Positions 49,089-57,780 of a stretch of 64,000 bases of DNA are shown piece after piece; position 1 is the stretch's first letter; the number at the start of each line of letters is the position of its first letter. The notes under the pieces are model-generated. The model was not told the origin of the DNA and ran no database searches. It saw only the letters and a program-made list of their open reading frames with translations. The DNA is from Acidobacteriota bacterium. Lineage in GTDB: Bacteria; Acidobacteriota; Vicinamibacteria; Vicinamibacterales; UBA2999. Made by a program: the position numbers and the translations under genes. The stretch covers positions 269,390-333,389 of the forward strand of contig JAUYQQ010000004.1 in NCBI GenBank assembly GCA_030697165.1, in the 5' to 3' direction.

Positions 49089-52000
49089 TTCAGCTGAATC
49101 GAGATGAGCTTCGACACGCCGGGCTCTTCCATGGTCACGCCGTAGAGCCGATCGGCGATCTCCATGGTCTTGCGGCTGTGCGTGATGATGATGAACTGGG
49201 TCTTGTCCATCATCGACCGCAGCATGTCGATGAACCGCCCGATGTTGGCATCGTCCAGCGGCGCGTCAATTTCGTCGAGCAGGCAGAACGGGCTCGGCTT
49301 GTAGCGGAAAATCGCGAACATCAACGCGATCGCGGTCAGCGCTTTCTCGCCGCCCGAGAGCAGCATGACGCTCTGCAGCCGCTTGCCGGGAGGCGAGGCA
49401 ATGATGTCGATGCCGCTCTCGAGCGGATCGTTCTCGTCGAGCAGCGTGATGCCGGCCTTGCCGCCGCCGAACAGCGTGGCAAAGGTCACCTGAAAGTTCT
49501 CGTTGATGGCGCTGAACGCCTCGCGGAAGCGGGCATGCGTGGTCTCGTCGATCTTGCTGATCGCTTCGTTGGTCTGGGCGATCGAGTCGATCAGGTCCTG
49601 ACGCTGCGTCGAGAGGAACAGGTGGCGTTCCTCGAGCTCCTTCGACTGCTCGATGGCCATCATGTTGACCGGCCCCATGCGGTCGATCTTGTCGCGTAGT
49701 TCGGCGATCGCCTCTTCGGCGGTCATGCGTTCCGCAGGTGCCTGGGGAGCCTCAGGCCCGCCTTCGCTGCCGGGGGCAGCTTCGGCGAGGTCTCGCCGTA
49801 GCTCCTCAGAATCGGCAGGAGCGTAGGCGGATGCCTCCTCTTCGTCCGGTTCGGCGGCTTCCGCGGCGCGGATCGCGCGCACGTCGGGTTCGATTTGGCC
49901 CGCGGCCTCCATCTCGGCCACCTGGTCGCGAATCTCGTCGAGGGTGGCGTTGACGGTGTCCATGGACTGCTGCGCCAGGTGCGTCAGGTCCGATTCCGCG
50001 GTGGCGCGCTGTACGTCCACTTCGGCGGCGAGCGCGCGCAGCGCATCCACGGCGCGGCGGGCATCGCGAATCACTTCTTCTTGCTTCTCGGCCGACTGCT
50101 TGATCGTCAGCGCCAACTCGTCGGCGACGATCATTTCCTCGCGCAGGCCCTGGAGCCGGCCGACGTCGTCGTCCATCAGCCGCTGGCCATCGGCAATGGC
50201 ATTGATCAACCGCTCGCGCTGCTCGCGCATCAGCGCCACGTCGCGGGTGCAGGCCTGGACCCGGCGTTCGAGCTCGGCCGCGGCCTCTTCCATCCGCGCC
50301 ACTTCGGCCAGCGCGCCGGCACTGCGTTCGATCAGCCCGGCGTGCGCGGCGCGGGCCTCGGCCGCCTTCTGGCTGAGCCCTTCGGCGGTCTCGCGCGCCT
50401 CGTAGAGCTTGCGCTGCGATTCCGACAGCGTCTGGTCGGCTTCGACGCGCTGCTCGTTCAGCCGCGCGATCGACTCGCGGGCCTCGGCCTGCCGGGCATC
50501 CAAACCGGCGACTTCCTCGCGGACGCGGCTGACCTCGGTCTGCACCAGCTCAGTGCGCTGCTGCACGCGCAACTCGTCATCGGCCGCGCGCTCGCTTTGG
50601 CCTTCGACGCCGACGATGGCCTTTTCCTGGCGATGGAATTCAGCCGACAGTCCGGCAATGGCCGCCGTCGCCATGGCAATGGTCTGCTCGAAGCCCGCGG
50701 TGTCGGAGACGAGCTGCTCGAGGGCCGCCTTCGCGGCCGCGAGCTTCTCGCGCAGTTCCTTGATCTCGCGCTTGGTGGCGAGAATGCCGCGCGACTCGGC
50801 CTTGTCGCCGCCGGTCACGACATGCCGGCCGCGGAACACGTCGCCTTCGAGCGTGGCCACCGGGTACGGCACGGTCGGGGCAATGCGCGAGGCCGCCTCG
50901 AACGACTCGGCGATCATGGCGCCGCCCATCACGGCCTGCACGGCCTGCGGGAAGGGACCACCGATGCGGACCACCGAAGTCAGTGCGACGGCGCCCGGTG
51001 GAACCGACATCTCAGTCGAGGACCCGCCCACTAGCCCACCAAACGAACTCGTCGCGGTCTCGACGAACGAACCTTCGCCGGTGCCTGAATACGTCGCCAC
51101 GGCCGACCCATCGTCGGGACGGCCGACGATGAAGCCGCAGCGGCCGGCGTTCTCCTGGCGGATCAGCTTGAGGCCGGCCGAGACGTGGTCGAGTCGCTCG
51201 ACCACCACGTGCTGCAGCAGGTCGCCGAGACAGGCCTCGACGGCGCGCTCGTACTTCGGTTCGACTTCGATGAAGTCGGCGAGGGCGCCCATCTGCCCCA
51301 CCTTGCCGTTGGCGTTGACCAGCACCATGCGGGCCGCGTCGGCAAAGCCGGAGCGGTGGGTGTCGATCTCTTCGAGCGAATGCAGGCGGGCCGTCATCGC
51401 GGCCACTTCCTGCTCACGCGTGCGCACGTCCCGCGAGCGCCATTCGTGCTCGATGCGGGCGCTGGCCAGTTCCGACTCGCGGGCGGCGCGCGCCACCCTG
51501 GCGGCATCCAGGCCATCCTGCGCCCGTCGCAAGGCCTCGGCCGCCATCTGGCGCTGGGCGCGGGTTTTCTCGAGTTCGGCCGCCAGCTCGCTGGCTTCCA
51601 GTTCCAGCCGGCCCGCCGTCGCCATGGCGCGATCGCGCTGGGCGCCGGCGTTGTCGTGCGCGGCGTTGAGCGCGGTGATGGTGTTCAGCACCGCGTAGAC
51701 GTCGGCGCGGGCGCGCTCCACGTCCTGCTCGAGGGCTTCGATGGCTTGTTGCGCGCGCGCGTACTCGTCGCCGGCCTCACTGGCCAGCGCCGACGCTTCG
51801 TCGCGGGCCGCGGCGGCCTCGCTCGCGGCGAGGCGGCGGCCTTCGAGGGCCAGCTGCTCGGGTTCGCGGCGTGCTTCGAGTTGCTGCTTCTCGACTTCGA
51901 GTTCGGCCGCGCGGGCCTGCAGCATCTCCGACTGCTGCGTATCGAGCGCGATCTGCTGCTGGCGGCGGTTGATCTCGAGTTCGTGGCCGTGCACGGTCTC

Positions 52001-52951
52001 GCGCGCAGCGGTCGCGGCGTTGTCGGCCGACGCCAGCTCAATGCGAATGCGCGCCAGGTCGTTCTCGACTTCGGCCAGCCGGGCGGCGGCGACACCTTCG
52101 TTGGTGCGCGCGTCCTGCAGGCGCGTGCGGGCCGTCTCGATCGCGTCCGACAGCGTGCGGTAACGCCGCGCGAACAGCACCTTTTCCCACCGGCGCATCT
52201 CGTCGCGCAGGCGGGTGTAGCGGCGCGCCTTCGCGGCCTGCCGCTTCAGCGAGCCACGCTGCTTGTCGATTTCGTAGACGATGTCGTCGAGGCGCGTGAG
52301 GTTCTGCTGCGCGGCTTCGAGCTTCAGCTCGGCCGAGCGGCGGCGCGCCTTGTACTTCGTGATGCCCGCGGCCTCTTCGATCAGCTGGCGCCGGTCGGTC
52401 GGGCGCGAGCTCAGGATCATCCCGATCTTGCCCTGCTCGATGATGGCGTAGGCCTTCTGGCCGAGGCCCGTATCCATCAGCAGTTCGTGGATGTCCTTCA
52501 GCCGGCACGACTGGCCGTCGATCAGGTATTCGCTTTCACCCGACCGGTACAACCGGCGCGTCACCTCGACCTCGCGGGTCGCCTGCTCGACGATCGCGGC
52601 GAGCTCGGGGTGATGGCCGTTGCCATTTCCGTTGGCTTCGTGGACCGGGGCGTCCTCGCCCATCTCCTTCAACAGGGATGGCGGGACGATGACGTTGCCG
52701 AAACGAAGACGGACTTCGGCGGCACCGGTGGGCTTGCGCGCATCGGAACCGTTGAAGATGACGTCTTCCATCTTGTCGCCGCGCAGGCTCTTGGCGCTTT
52801 GCTCGCCGAGCACCCACGTCAGCGCGTCGGCCACGTTGGACTTACCGCAGCCGTTTGGTCCGACGATGGCGGTGACGCCACGGTCGAATGCCAGCTCGGA
52901 GCGATCCGAGAAGGACTTAAAACCTGAGATTTCTAAGCGTTCGAGATGCAT
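49085..52951 (-). CDS. smc: Chromosome segregation SMC ATPase, with a repeat-encoded insertion
   Basis: The 1288-residue condensin subunit has an N-terminal Walker A (VGPNGCGKSNVADALTWVLG), long coiled coils, a hinge (about 520-660, FADAARMVLVNANGKVGQMG), and a C-terminal head with LSGGEKALTAIALMFAIF and FCLLDEIDAPLDDAN. Residues about 1041-1065 (YAPADSEELRRDLAEAAPGS) are encoded by a copy of the composite palindrome family at 49757-49831. They lie just before the C-terminal head, in frame. ATG 52951 is used (MHLERLEISGFKSF); the longer frame adds only 13 residues and crosses the promoter. Confidence 0.95.
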   Translation of the reverse strand: MHLERLEISGFKSFSDRSELAFDRGVTAIVGPNGCGKSNVADALTWVLGEQSAKSLRGDKMEDVIFNGSDARKPTGAAEVRLRFGNVIVPPSLLKEMGEDAPVHEANGNGNGHHPELAAIVEQATREVEVTRRLYRSGESEYLIDGQSCRLKDIHELLMDTGLGQKAYAIIEQGKIGMILSSRPTDRRQLIEEAAGITKYKARRRSAELKLEAAQQNLTRLDDIVYEIDKQRGSLKRQAAKARRYTRLRDEMRRWEKVLFARRYRTLSDAIETARTRLQDARTNEGVAAARLAEVENDLARIRIELASADNAATAARETVHGHELEINRRQQQIALDTQQSEMLQARAAELEVEKQQLEARREPEQLALEGRRLAASEAAAARDEASALASEAGDEYARAQQAIEALEQDVERARADVYAVLNTITALNAAHDNAGAQRDRAMATAGRLELEASELAAELEKTRAQRQMAAEALRRAQDGLDAARVARAARESELASARIEHEWRSRDVRTREQEVAAMTARLHSLEEIDTHRSGFADAARMVLVNANGKVGQMGALADFIEVEPKYERAVEACLGDLLQHVVVERLDHVSAGLKLIRQENAGRCGFIVGRPDDGSAVATYSGTGEGSFVETATSSFGGLVGGSSTEMSVPPGAVALTSVVRIGGPFPQAVQAVMGGAMIAESFEAASRIAPTVPYPVATLEGDVFRGRHVVTGGDKAESRGILATKREIKELREKLAAAKAALEQLVSDTAGFEQTIAMATAAIAGLSAEFHRQEKAIVGVEGQSERAADDELRVQQRTELVQTEVSRVREEVAGLDARQAEARESIARLNEQRVEADQTLSESQRKLYEARETAEGLSQKAAEARAAHAGLIERSAGALAEVARMEEAAAELERRVQACTRDVALMREQRERLINAIADGQRLMDDDVGRLQGLREEMIVADELALTIKQSAEKQEEVIRDARRAVDALRALAAEVDVQRATAESDLTHLAQQSMDTVNATLDEIRDQVAEMEAAGQIEPDVRAIRAAEAAEPDEEEASAYAPADSEELRRDLAEAAPGSEGGPEAPQAPAERMTAEEAIAELRDKIDRMGPVNMMAIEQSKELEERHLFLSTQRQDLIDSIAQTNEAISKIDETTHARFREAFSAINENFQVTFATLFGGGKAGITLLDENDPLESGIDIIASPPGKRLQSVMLLSGGEKALTAIALMFAIFRYKPSPFCLLDEIDAPLDDANIGRFIDMLRSMMDKTQFIIITHSRKTMEIADRLYGVTMEEPGVSKLISIQLN
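49757..49831. repeat. CCGCCTACGC-type composite palindrome, copy 3, inside smc
   Basis: Minus-strand TCCGCCTACGC, a 13-nt spacer, the central GCTACGGCG-n-CGCCGAAGC palindrome, an 11-nt spacer and GCGAAGGCGGG. Same ordered blocks as 4755-4830 and 5331-5390, but inside an essential reading frame. 75 bp, a multiple of three. Confidence 0.88.
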
Positions 52952-52980
52952 TTCGGGATGACTTGAAGGAAGCAGGCGCC

Positions 52981-53009
52981 AGTCTAACAAGCGCTGCCAA
53001 TTGTGGCAA
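52981..53009 (-). promoter_or_regulatory. Promoter of smc
   Basis: On the minus strand TTGCCA (53009-53004) and TAGACT (52986-52981) are 17 nt apart, a good sigma-70-type match. The transcript would start about 23 nt before ATG 52951. Confidence 0.65.
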
Positions 53010-53049
53010 GGACGAAGACGACCCCAATATTTAGGGGGGTTGCCGTATT

Positions 53050-53102
53050 AAGACGCCGGGTTCAATTTTCGAAGAATGCCTTGAAAAATGAACCCGGCGT
53101 CC
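53050..53102 (-). terminator. GACGCCGGG hairpin family, copy 4, terminator of ctpA
   Basis: A 21-bp stem with two mismatches (arms 53050-53070 and 53083-53102) sits directly after the ctpA stop on the minus strand and before smc. It lacks a strong T-run. Confidence 0.75.
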
Positions 53103-53105
53103 TGT

Positions 53106-54716
53106 TTACCGTCTTGCGGTGCGGGTCCTGAACTGGGCCTGCAACTGCTCAGCTTCGGGGAACTTGGAAATAGCGAACCTGGCCTGGGGGTCAACCGTGA
53201 CCAGGCGCTGACGCGCCGTGGCGATGTCGAACACCGCCTCGTCGATGTGGTAGCGAATCATGGCGCGGATGAATTCGAGGTCCTTCGTCCAGTCGGCCTC
53301 TTCGATCTTCACGTTGCGGCCGGCGACGTAGGCCTTGAACTCGGCCACCATCGCGTCCTCAACCGCGAAGCCCTTCTTGACGATCTTGCGCGAGGGTCCG
53401 GAGTGGCCGATGCGCGTGTCGCCATCGGCGCTGTACTGCTCGGCGTAGCCGGCGAACAGCCCGCGGCCCTGCAGGGCGCGGCCAAAGCGCGTGGGCGAGA
53501 AGCCCTCGACCGGACCATCGAAGCGCAGGTCCGGTTCGATGCCGCCGCCCGAGTAGACCTTGCGGCCGCTGGTCGTGAGCTTCAACTGGTCGGCCGTCTT
53601 CGCGCGCTCGCCCTGGTCCTTGTAGGTATAGGTGATGTACTCGTCGAACGACGAGTCCCACGGGCGCTGAATCAGTCGGCCGCTCGGCGTGTAGTAGCGC
53701 GCGGTGGTGAGGGCGAGGCCGGCGCCACCGCTGATCTTGTAGACCGACTGCACCAGGGCCTTGCCGAAGGTCGTCTCGCCGACCACCAGCGAGCGGTCGT
53801 AGTCCTGCAGCGCGCCCGAGACGATTTCCGACGCGCTCGCGCTGTTACGGTTGACCAGCGTGATCATCGGCAGGTCCAGGTAGCCGGGCGTGTCGGTCGC
53901 GCGGTAGTCGGAGTCGGAGTTGGCGACGCGGCCGCGCGTGTAGACGACCATCGAACCCCTGGGCACAAAACGGTTGGTGATCTTAATGGCCTGATCCAGC
54001 TGCCCACCGGGATTGCTGCGCAGGTCGAGCACCAGGCGCTTCATGCCGCGCCTGGTGAGGGCCTCGAGCGCCAGGCCGAGATCTTCGTCGGTGTGCTCGG
54101 CAAAGTCGGTGATGCCGACGTAGCCGGTGGTCGCATCGATCATGAACGATGCCGACAGGCTCGGGATGCTCACCTGGTCGCGCATCACGTTCATTTCGAG
54201 CAGCCGCTCGAAGCCCTTGCGGCGCACGCCGATCTTCACAAACGTGCCCTTCGGGCCCTTGAGCTTGTTGACGGTGGCCTCGGTAGTCCAGCCCTTGGTG
54301 CTGGTGCCTTCGACATCGGCGATCACGTCGCCGCGGCGAATGCCGTTGGTGAACGCCGGCGAGCCTTCGAACACGCGCACCGCGGTGATGTCGCCGTCCA
54401 CCGACTGAATGGTCAGGCCCAGACCGTAGTACCGCCCCTCCTGCCGCTCGCGCATTTGCGCGTAGCTACGGGGGTCCATGAAGCTCGAGTGGGGATCCAG
54501 CGTCTGCAGCATGCCGTTGATGGCGCCGTAGACCATGCGGTCCGACTCGACCGGCTGCGAATACTGACTCTGAATGGCGCTGAGCGCCGCCGTGAAGGTG
54601 CGGTAGTGCTCCGGCACCGTGTTGGTGGTGGCCTGCGCGCCCTTGCCGTAGACCCCGCCAATAACCGCGGAAACCACGATGGCGAGAACGGCAGCAACTA
54701 CGGAGCGGTAACGCAT
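53106..54716 (-). CDS. ctpA: Carboxy-terminal processing protease (S41 family)
   Basis: The 536-residue exported protease trims C-termini of envelope proteins. An N-terminal anchor/signal (SVVAAVLAIVVSAVIGGVYG) is followed by a PDZ domain (residues about 95-180, YYGLGLTIQSVDGDITAVRV) and the S41 core. The catalytic Ser is in NRNSASASEIVSG (about residue 290) and the Lys in TFGKALVQS. The ATG at 54716 lies 6 nt after a TAGCAT hexamer, so a leaderless transcript is likely. It ends at a GACGCCGGG hairpin. Confidence 0.93.
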   Translation of the reverse strand: MRYRSVVAAVLAIVVSAVIGGVYGKGAQATTNTVPEHYRTFTAALSAIQSQYSQPVESDRMVYGAINGMLQTLDPHSSFMDPRSYAQMRERQEGRYYGLGLTIQSVDGDITAVRVFEGSPAFTNGIRRGDVIADVEGTSTKGWTTEATVNKLKGPKGTFVKIGVRRKGFERLLEMNVMRDQVSIPSLSASFMIDATTGYVGITDFAEHTDEDLGLALEALTRRGMKRLVLDLRSNPGGQLDQAIKITNRFVPRGSMVVYTRGRVANSDSDYRATDTPGYLDLPMITLVNRNSASASEIVSGALQDYDRSLVVGETTFGKALVQSVYKISGGAGLALTTARYYTPSGRLIQRPWDSSFDEYITYTYKDQGERAKTADQLKLTTSGRKVYSGGGIEPDLRFDGPVEGFSPTRFGRALQGRGLFAGYAEQYSADGDTRIGHSGPSRKIVKKGFAVEDAMVAEFKAYVAGRNVKIEEADWTKDLEFIRAMIRYHIDEAVFDIATARQRLVTVDPQARFAISKFPEAEQLQAQFRTRTARR

Positions 54717-54722
54717 AGGGCG

Positions 54723-54751
54723 ATGCTAACTGACTACCCGGGTGTCCGCAA
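54723..54751 (-). promoter_or_regulatory. Promoter of ctpA
   Basis: On the minus strand TTGCGG (54751-54746) and TAGCAT (54728-54723) are separated by 17 nt. The -10 ends 6 nt before ATG 54716, so transcription should start at or next to the start codon. Confidence 0.6.
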
Positions 54752-54794
54752 CAACAGAAGGCCTGTCCCCCGTAGCCTTTGGCGAAGGGGGAGG

Positions 54795-54800
54795 TATACT
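54795..54800 (+). promoter_or_regulatory. Candidate -10 of tatA-tatC
   Basis: TATACT lies 61 nt before tatA. A GGCCCT-GAAA-AGGGCC hairpin (54817-54832) with a GNRA loop is in the leader. A GGGAG ribosome binding site precedes ATG 54862. Confidence 0.45.
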
Positions 54801-54861
54801 CCATATTGGACGTCGGGGCCCTGAAAAGGGCCGTTTCCCGTCCTAGCAAGGGAGCTCTTCA

Positions 54862-55146
54862 ATGTTTGGTTCTATCGGAATGCCCGAGCTCATCATCATC
54901 CTGGTGATCGCGCTCATCATTTTTGGCCCCAGAAAGCTCCCCGAGCTGGGCAAGTCGCTCGGCCGCAGCTTGAACGAGTTCAAGAAGGCGTCAACCGATC
55001 TCCAGAACACGCTGGAGCAGGAGATCAAGATCGAAGAGCAAAAAGAGGCCGCCGCGAAGCCCGAACAGACCGCGCCGCCCCACACGGTGACGCCCGGCCC
55101 AAGTTCCGAAGCTGACGCGCCCCGCGAGACGGTGTCCAGAACCTAG
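54862..55146 (+). CDS. tatA: Sec-independent translocase protein TatA
   Basis: The 94-residue protein has a short N-terminus, one membrane helix (ELIIILVIALIIFGPRKLPE) and the amphipathic helix KLPELGKSLGRSLNEFKKA. The FGPxKLPELG motif is diagnostic. The tail is Glu/Ala/Pro-rich. TatA forms the pore for folded proteins. tatC follows 3 bp on. Confidence 0.94.
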   Translation: MFGSIGMPELIIILVIALIIFGPRKLPELGKSLGRSLNEFKKASTDLQNTLEQEIKIEEQKEAAAKPEQTAPPHTVTPGPSSEADAPRETVSRT

Positions 55147-55149
55147 AAC

Positions 55150-55989
55150 GTGGCGCTCGTTCCCTTCCCCAGCCAACGCCAAGACGACGATTCTCGAGAC
55201 CTGCCCGCGCCGGTCTCGAGCACGTCGCCGTTCGAGGAGCCCGAAGAACCGGCCGAGGGCCGCATGACGTTCCTCGAGCACCTCGATGAACTGCGCAAGC
55301 GCATCACGCACGCCGTTGGCGCGCTGCTCGTCGGCTTCATCATCGCGTTCGCCTTCATCGAGCGCATTTTTGGATTTGTCTACCTGCACCTGGCCAAGGA
55401 CGTGCCCGGCGGCAAGCTCATCTTCACCGAGCCGGCCGAGGCGTTTTTCCTGTGGATCAAGATCGCGGCGCTGACCGGCGTGCTGATCTCGTCGCCGTAC
55501 ATCATGTGGCAGGTGTGGCTGTTCATTGCTCCCGGGCTGTACTCGAAAGAGAAGCGGCTGGCCATTCCCTTCGTGCTGGTGTCGTCCAGCCTCTTCGTCG
55601 GCGGCGCGGCATTTGCGCACTATTTCGTGTTCCCGGCAGCGTGGCAGTTCTTCGCCTCGTTCTCCAACGAGTTCATGGAGTTCATGCCGCGGGTGGCGCC
55701 GGTCTTCAGCCTGTATGTGAAGCTGACGCTCAGCCTGGGCCTGGTTTTCCAGTTGCCGGTGCTGATCTTCGTCCTCGCCCGCCTTGGCATCGTCACGGCC
55801 GGCTTCCTGCTCAAGAACTTCAAGTACGCGGTGCTTTTCATCTTCATCGCGGCGGCCGTGATTACCCCCGACGGCAACCCGGTGGTCCAGGTCATGGTGG
55901 CCGGTCCCATGGTCGTGCTGTACTTGCTCGGAATTGCGGCCGCGTGGCTGTTCGGTAAATCCAAAAAACCAGATCGAGCGGACGATTAG
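55150..55989 (+). CDS. tatC: Sec-independent translocase protein TatC
   Basis: The 279-residue inner-membrane protein recognises twin-arginine signals. It shows MTFLEHLDELRKRI at the start of the TatC core, then the spans FAFIERIFGFVYLHLAKDVP, and a conserved GLVFQLPVLIFVLARLG. It has about 40 extra N-terminal residues (Pro/Glu-rich). The start is GTG 55150, 3 bp after tatA. Confidence 0.94.
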   Translation: MALVPFPSQRQDDDSRDLPAPVSSTSPFEEPEEPAEGRMTFLEHLDELRKRITHAVGALLVGFIIAFAFIERIFGFVYLHLAKDVPGGKLIFTEPAEAFFLWIKIAALTGVLISSPYIMWQVWLFIAPGLYSKEKRLAIPFVLVSSSLFVGGAAFAHYFVFPAAWQFFASFSNEFMEFMPRVAPVFSLYVKLTLSLGLVFQLPVLIFVLARLGIVTAGFLLKNFKYAVLFIFIAAAVITPDGNPVVQVMVAGPMVVLYLLGIAAAWLFGKSKKPDRADD

Positions 55990-56009
55990 ACCTAAATGGC
56001 GTCTTTCGT

Positions 56010-56039
56010 TTGACTTCGGGGTTTTTCTGGTTCTAAACT
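56010..56039 (+). promoter_or_regulatory. Strong promoter of the OmpA-family gene
   Basis: TTGACT (56010-56015) and TAAACT (56034-56039) are separated by 18 nt. The ATG at 56046 lies 6 nt past the -10, just where transcription should begin. This is the clearest leaderless promoter in the window. Confidence 0.75.
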
Positions 56040-56045
56040 GTCCGT

Positions 56046-57653
56046 ATGAAAATCATTCGCCAGCTGGCGTTTGGCCTCTCTCTTACCGTCGTGGCTGCGT
56101 CCGGAGCCTGGGCGCAAGATGCCAAACCCGGCAGTAGCACAATTTTTGGCGACACCGGACTGTGGTTCGTGTCGACCGGCGAAACCTTGCCCAAGGGTAA
56201 GTGGAGCGGCGGACTGCAGCTGGTCAACTTCGACCGCAGCGAGGGCTTCAGCGACATCACCGACATCGGTGGCATGTTTGGCTTCGGCGTCAGCGACAGG
56301 GTCGAGTTGTTCGGCACGGTTGGCTTCCGCCGGATCGATGCCGACCTCGTGCCGGTCGCGCTGAACGGGCAGCCTCAGGATTACCTGATCAACAAGGGGT
56401 GGAGCACCGGCATCGGCGACATGGTGCTCGGCGCCAAGTTCAACCTGCTGTCGAAGGCCAACAGCTACAACTCGGCGTTGCGCGTGTCGGTGAAAGTGCC
56501 GACGGCCAGCGCCGACGATGGCCTGGGCACCGGCAAGGCCGACTTCCAGTTCGACCTGATCAGTTCGCGCGAGTACAACGAGCGCGTCGAACTCACCGCG
56601 TCGGCTGGCTACCGCGTGCGCGGCCAGCCCGAGGGCTACAACCTGACGCAGGGCTTCAAGTGGGGAATCGGCGCGGCCTACCCGAGCCGTTCGAAGTTCA
56701 GGATGATCGCCGAAATGCACGGCGAGGCCCTCGTGGATCAGGAGCAGACCTACACCGGTCCCTCCCTGGCCGGGATCGGCATGCCGAGCGCGTGGGATCC
56801 GGATGCCACCCGCGACCTGTTTGGCGGCTTCCAGTACTCCGCCACCAACGGCGTGTACTTTGGCGCGGGCATCGGCTACACCGCGTCGTACTACCGCCAC
56901 CGCAGCGACTTCACGGTGTCGGAAGACAGTGACTTCGACCGCTTGGGCCTGCAGGTCCGGATTGGCTACTACCCGGGCGCGCCATCAGCGATCGTGCAGC
57001 CCGCGGCACCGGTAGCACCGCCCATGCCGGCGAACCGTCCCCCCACCGTGAAGGCGCGGTGCGAGCCGTGCACGGTGGAAGTAGGCCGCCAGCTCACCGC
57101 GTCGGCCGACGCGCAGGACCCGGATGGCGACACGCTCACCTACCGCTGGTCGAGCCCCACGGGCTCGTTCGGCAACGCCGGCGACCGCCAGACACCCTGG
57201 ACCGCGCCCGGCCAGGTCGGCGCCGTGCCGCTGACCGTGACGGTTGACGACGGCAAGGGCATGACCGCCACCGACACCATCACGGTGCAGGTGATCGCGC
57301 CCGCCGCCAAGAAGCAGTTCGTGTTCGAAGACGTGCACTTCGACTTCGACCGCTACACGCTGCGCGCCGAAGCCACCCGCATTCTCGACGAAGCCATCAA
57401 GGCGATGAGCGAAGACCCGAGCATGCGCCTCACGGTCGAAGGCCACACCTGCAACATCGGCACGACCGAGTACAACCTGGCCCTCGGCGAGCGCCGCTCG
57501 AACGCGGTGCGCGATTATCTGGCCAGCCGCGGCGTCGCGGCCGACCGGCTGCAGAGCGTGAGCTACGGCGAAGAGCGTCCGAAGCACGACAACTCGCGCG
57601 AAGAGACGCGCCGCCTGAACCGCCGCGCGGCGATGACGATTCGCCTGCAGTAG
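56046..57653 (+). CDS. OmpA-family outer-membrane protein with N-terminal beta-barrel
   Basis: The 535-residue protein has a signal peptide (MKIIRQLAFGLSLTVVAASG), a long set of beta-strands (residues 30-320, GMFGFGVSDRVELFGTVGFR, IGAAYPSRSKFRMIAEMHGE), an Ig/PKD-like domain (about 335-420, LTASADAQDPDGDTLTYRWS), and a C-terminal OmpA peptidoglycan-binding domain (about 430-535, VHFDFDRYTL, LTVEGHTCNIGTTEYNLALG, RRAAMTIRL). It tethers the outer membrane to the wall. Two TCCGCC palindromes and a strong terminator follow. Confidence 0.9.
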   Translation: MKIIRQLAFGLSLTVVAASGAWAQDAKPGSSTIFGDTGLWFVSTGETLPKGKWSGGLQLVNFDRSEGFSDITDIGGMFGFGVSDRVELFGTVGFRRIDADLVPVALNGQPQDYLINKGWSTGIGDMVLGAKFNLLSKANSYNSALRVSVKVPTASADDGLGTGKADFQFDLISSREYNERVELTASAGYRVRGQPEGYNLTQGFKWGIGAAYPSRSKFRMIAEMHGEALVDQEQTYTGPSLAGIGMPSAWDPDATRDLFGGFQYSATNGVYFGAGIGYTASYYRHRSDFTVSEDSDFDRLGLQVRIGYYPGAPSAIVQPAAPVAPPMPANRPPTVKARCEPCTVEVGRQLTASADAQDPDGDTLTYRWSSPTGSFGNAGDRQTPWTAPGQVGAVPLTVTVDDGKGMTATDTITVQVIAPAAKKQFVFEDVHFDFDRYTLRAEATRILDEAIKAMSEDPSMRLTVEGHTCNIGTTEYNLALGERRSNAVRDYLASRGVAADRLQSVSYGEERPKHDNSREETRRLNRRAAMTIRLQ

Positions 57654-57668
57654 GCGGAGTGTTTGGCG

Positions 57669-57714
57669 TCCGCCTTCAGGCGGAGTGGAGTGTAGCGTCC
57701 GCCTTTAGGCGGAC
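57669..57714. repeat. Two TCCGCC-type palindromes after the OmpA gene
   Basis: TCCGCCTTCAGGCGGA (57669-57684) and GTCCGCCTTTAGGCGGAC (57697-57714) follow each other, 12 nt apart. Same build as the TCCGGCTTTAGCCGGA copies at 29691 and 59642, with one compensated base pair changed. Confidence 0.85.
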
Positions 57715-57725
57715 CCAAAAAGAAG

Positions 57726-57763
57726 GGGCGGGTGGCCGAAAGGCTCACCCGCCCTTTTACTTT
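57726..57763 (+). terminator. Rho-independent terminator of the OmpA-family gene
   Basis: GGGCGGGTG and CACCCGCCC pair with an inner GCC-GAAA-GGC stem and a one-base bulge. TTTTACTTT follows. It also faces the end of the DUF1428 gene on the minus strand. Confidence 0.85.
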
Positions 57764-57780
57764 GTGGTGGCGGCAGACGA

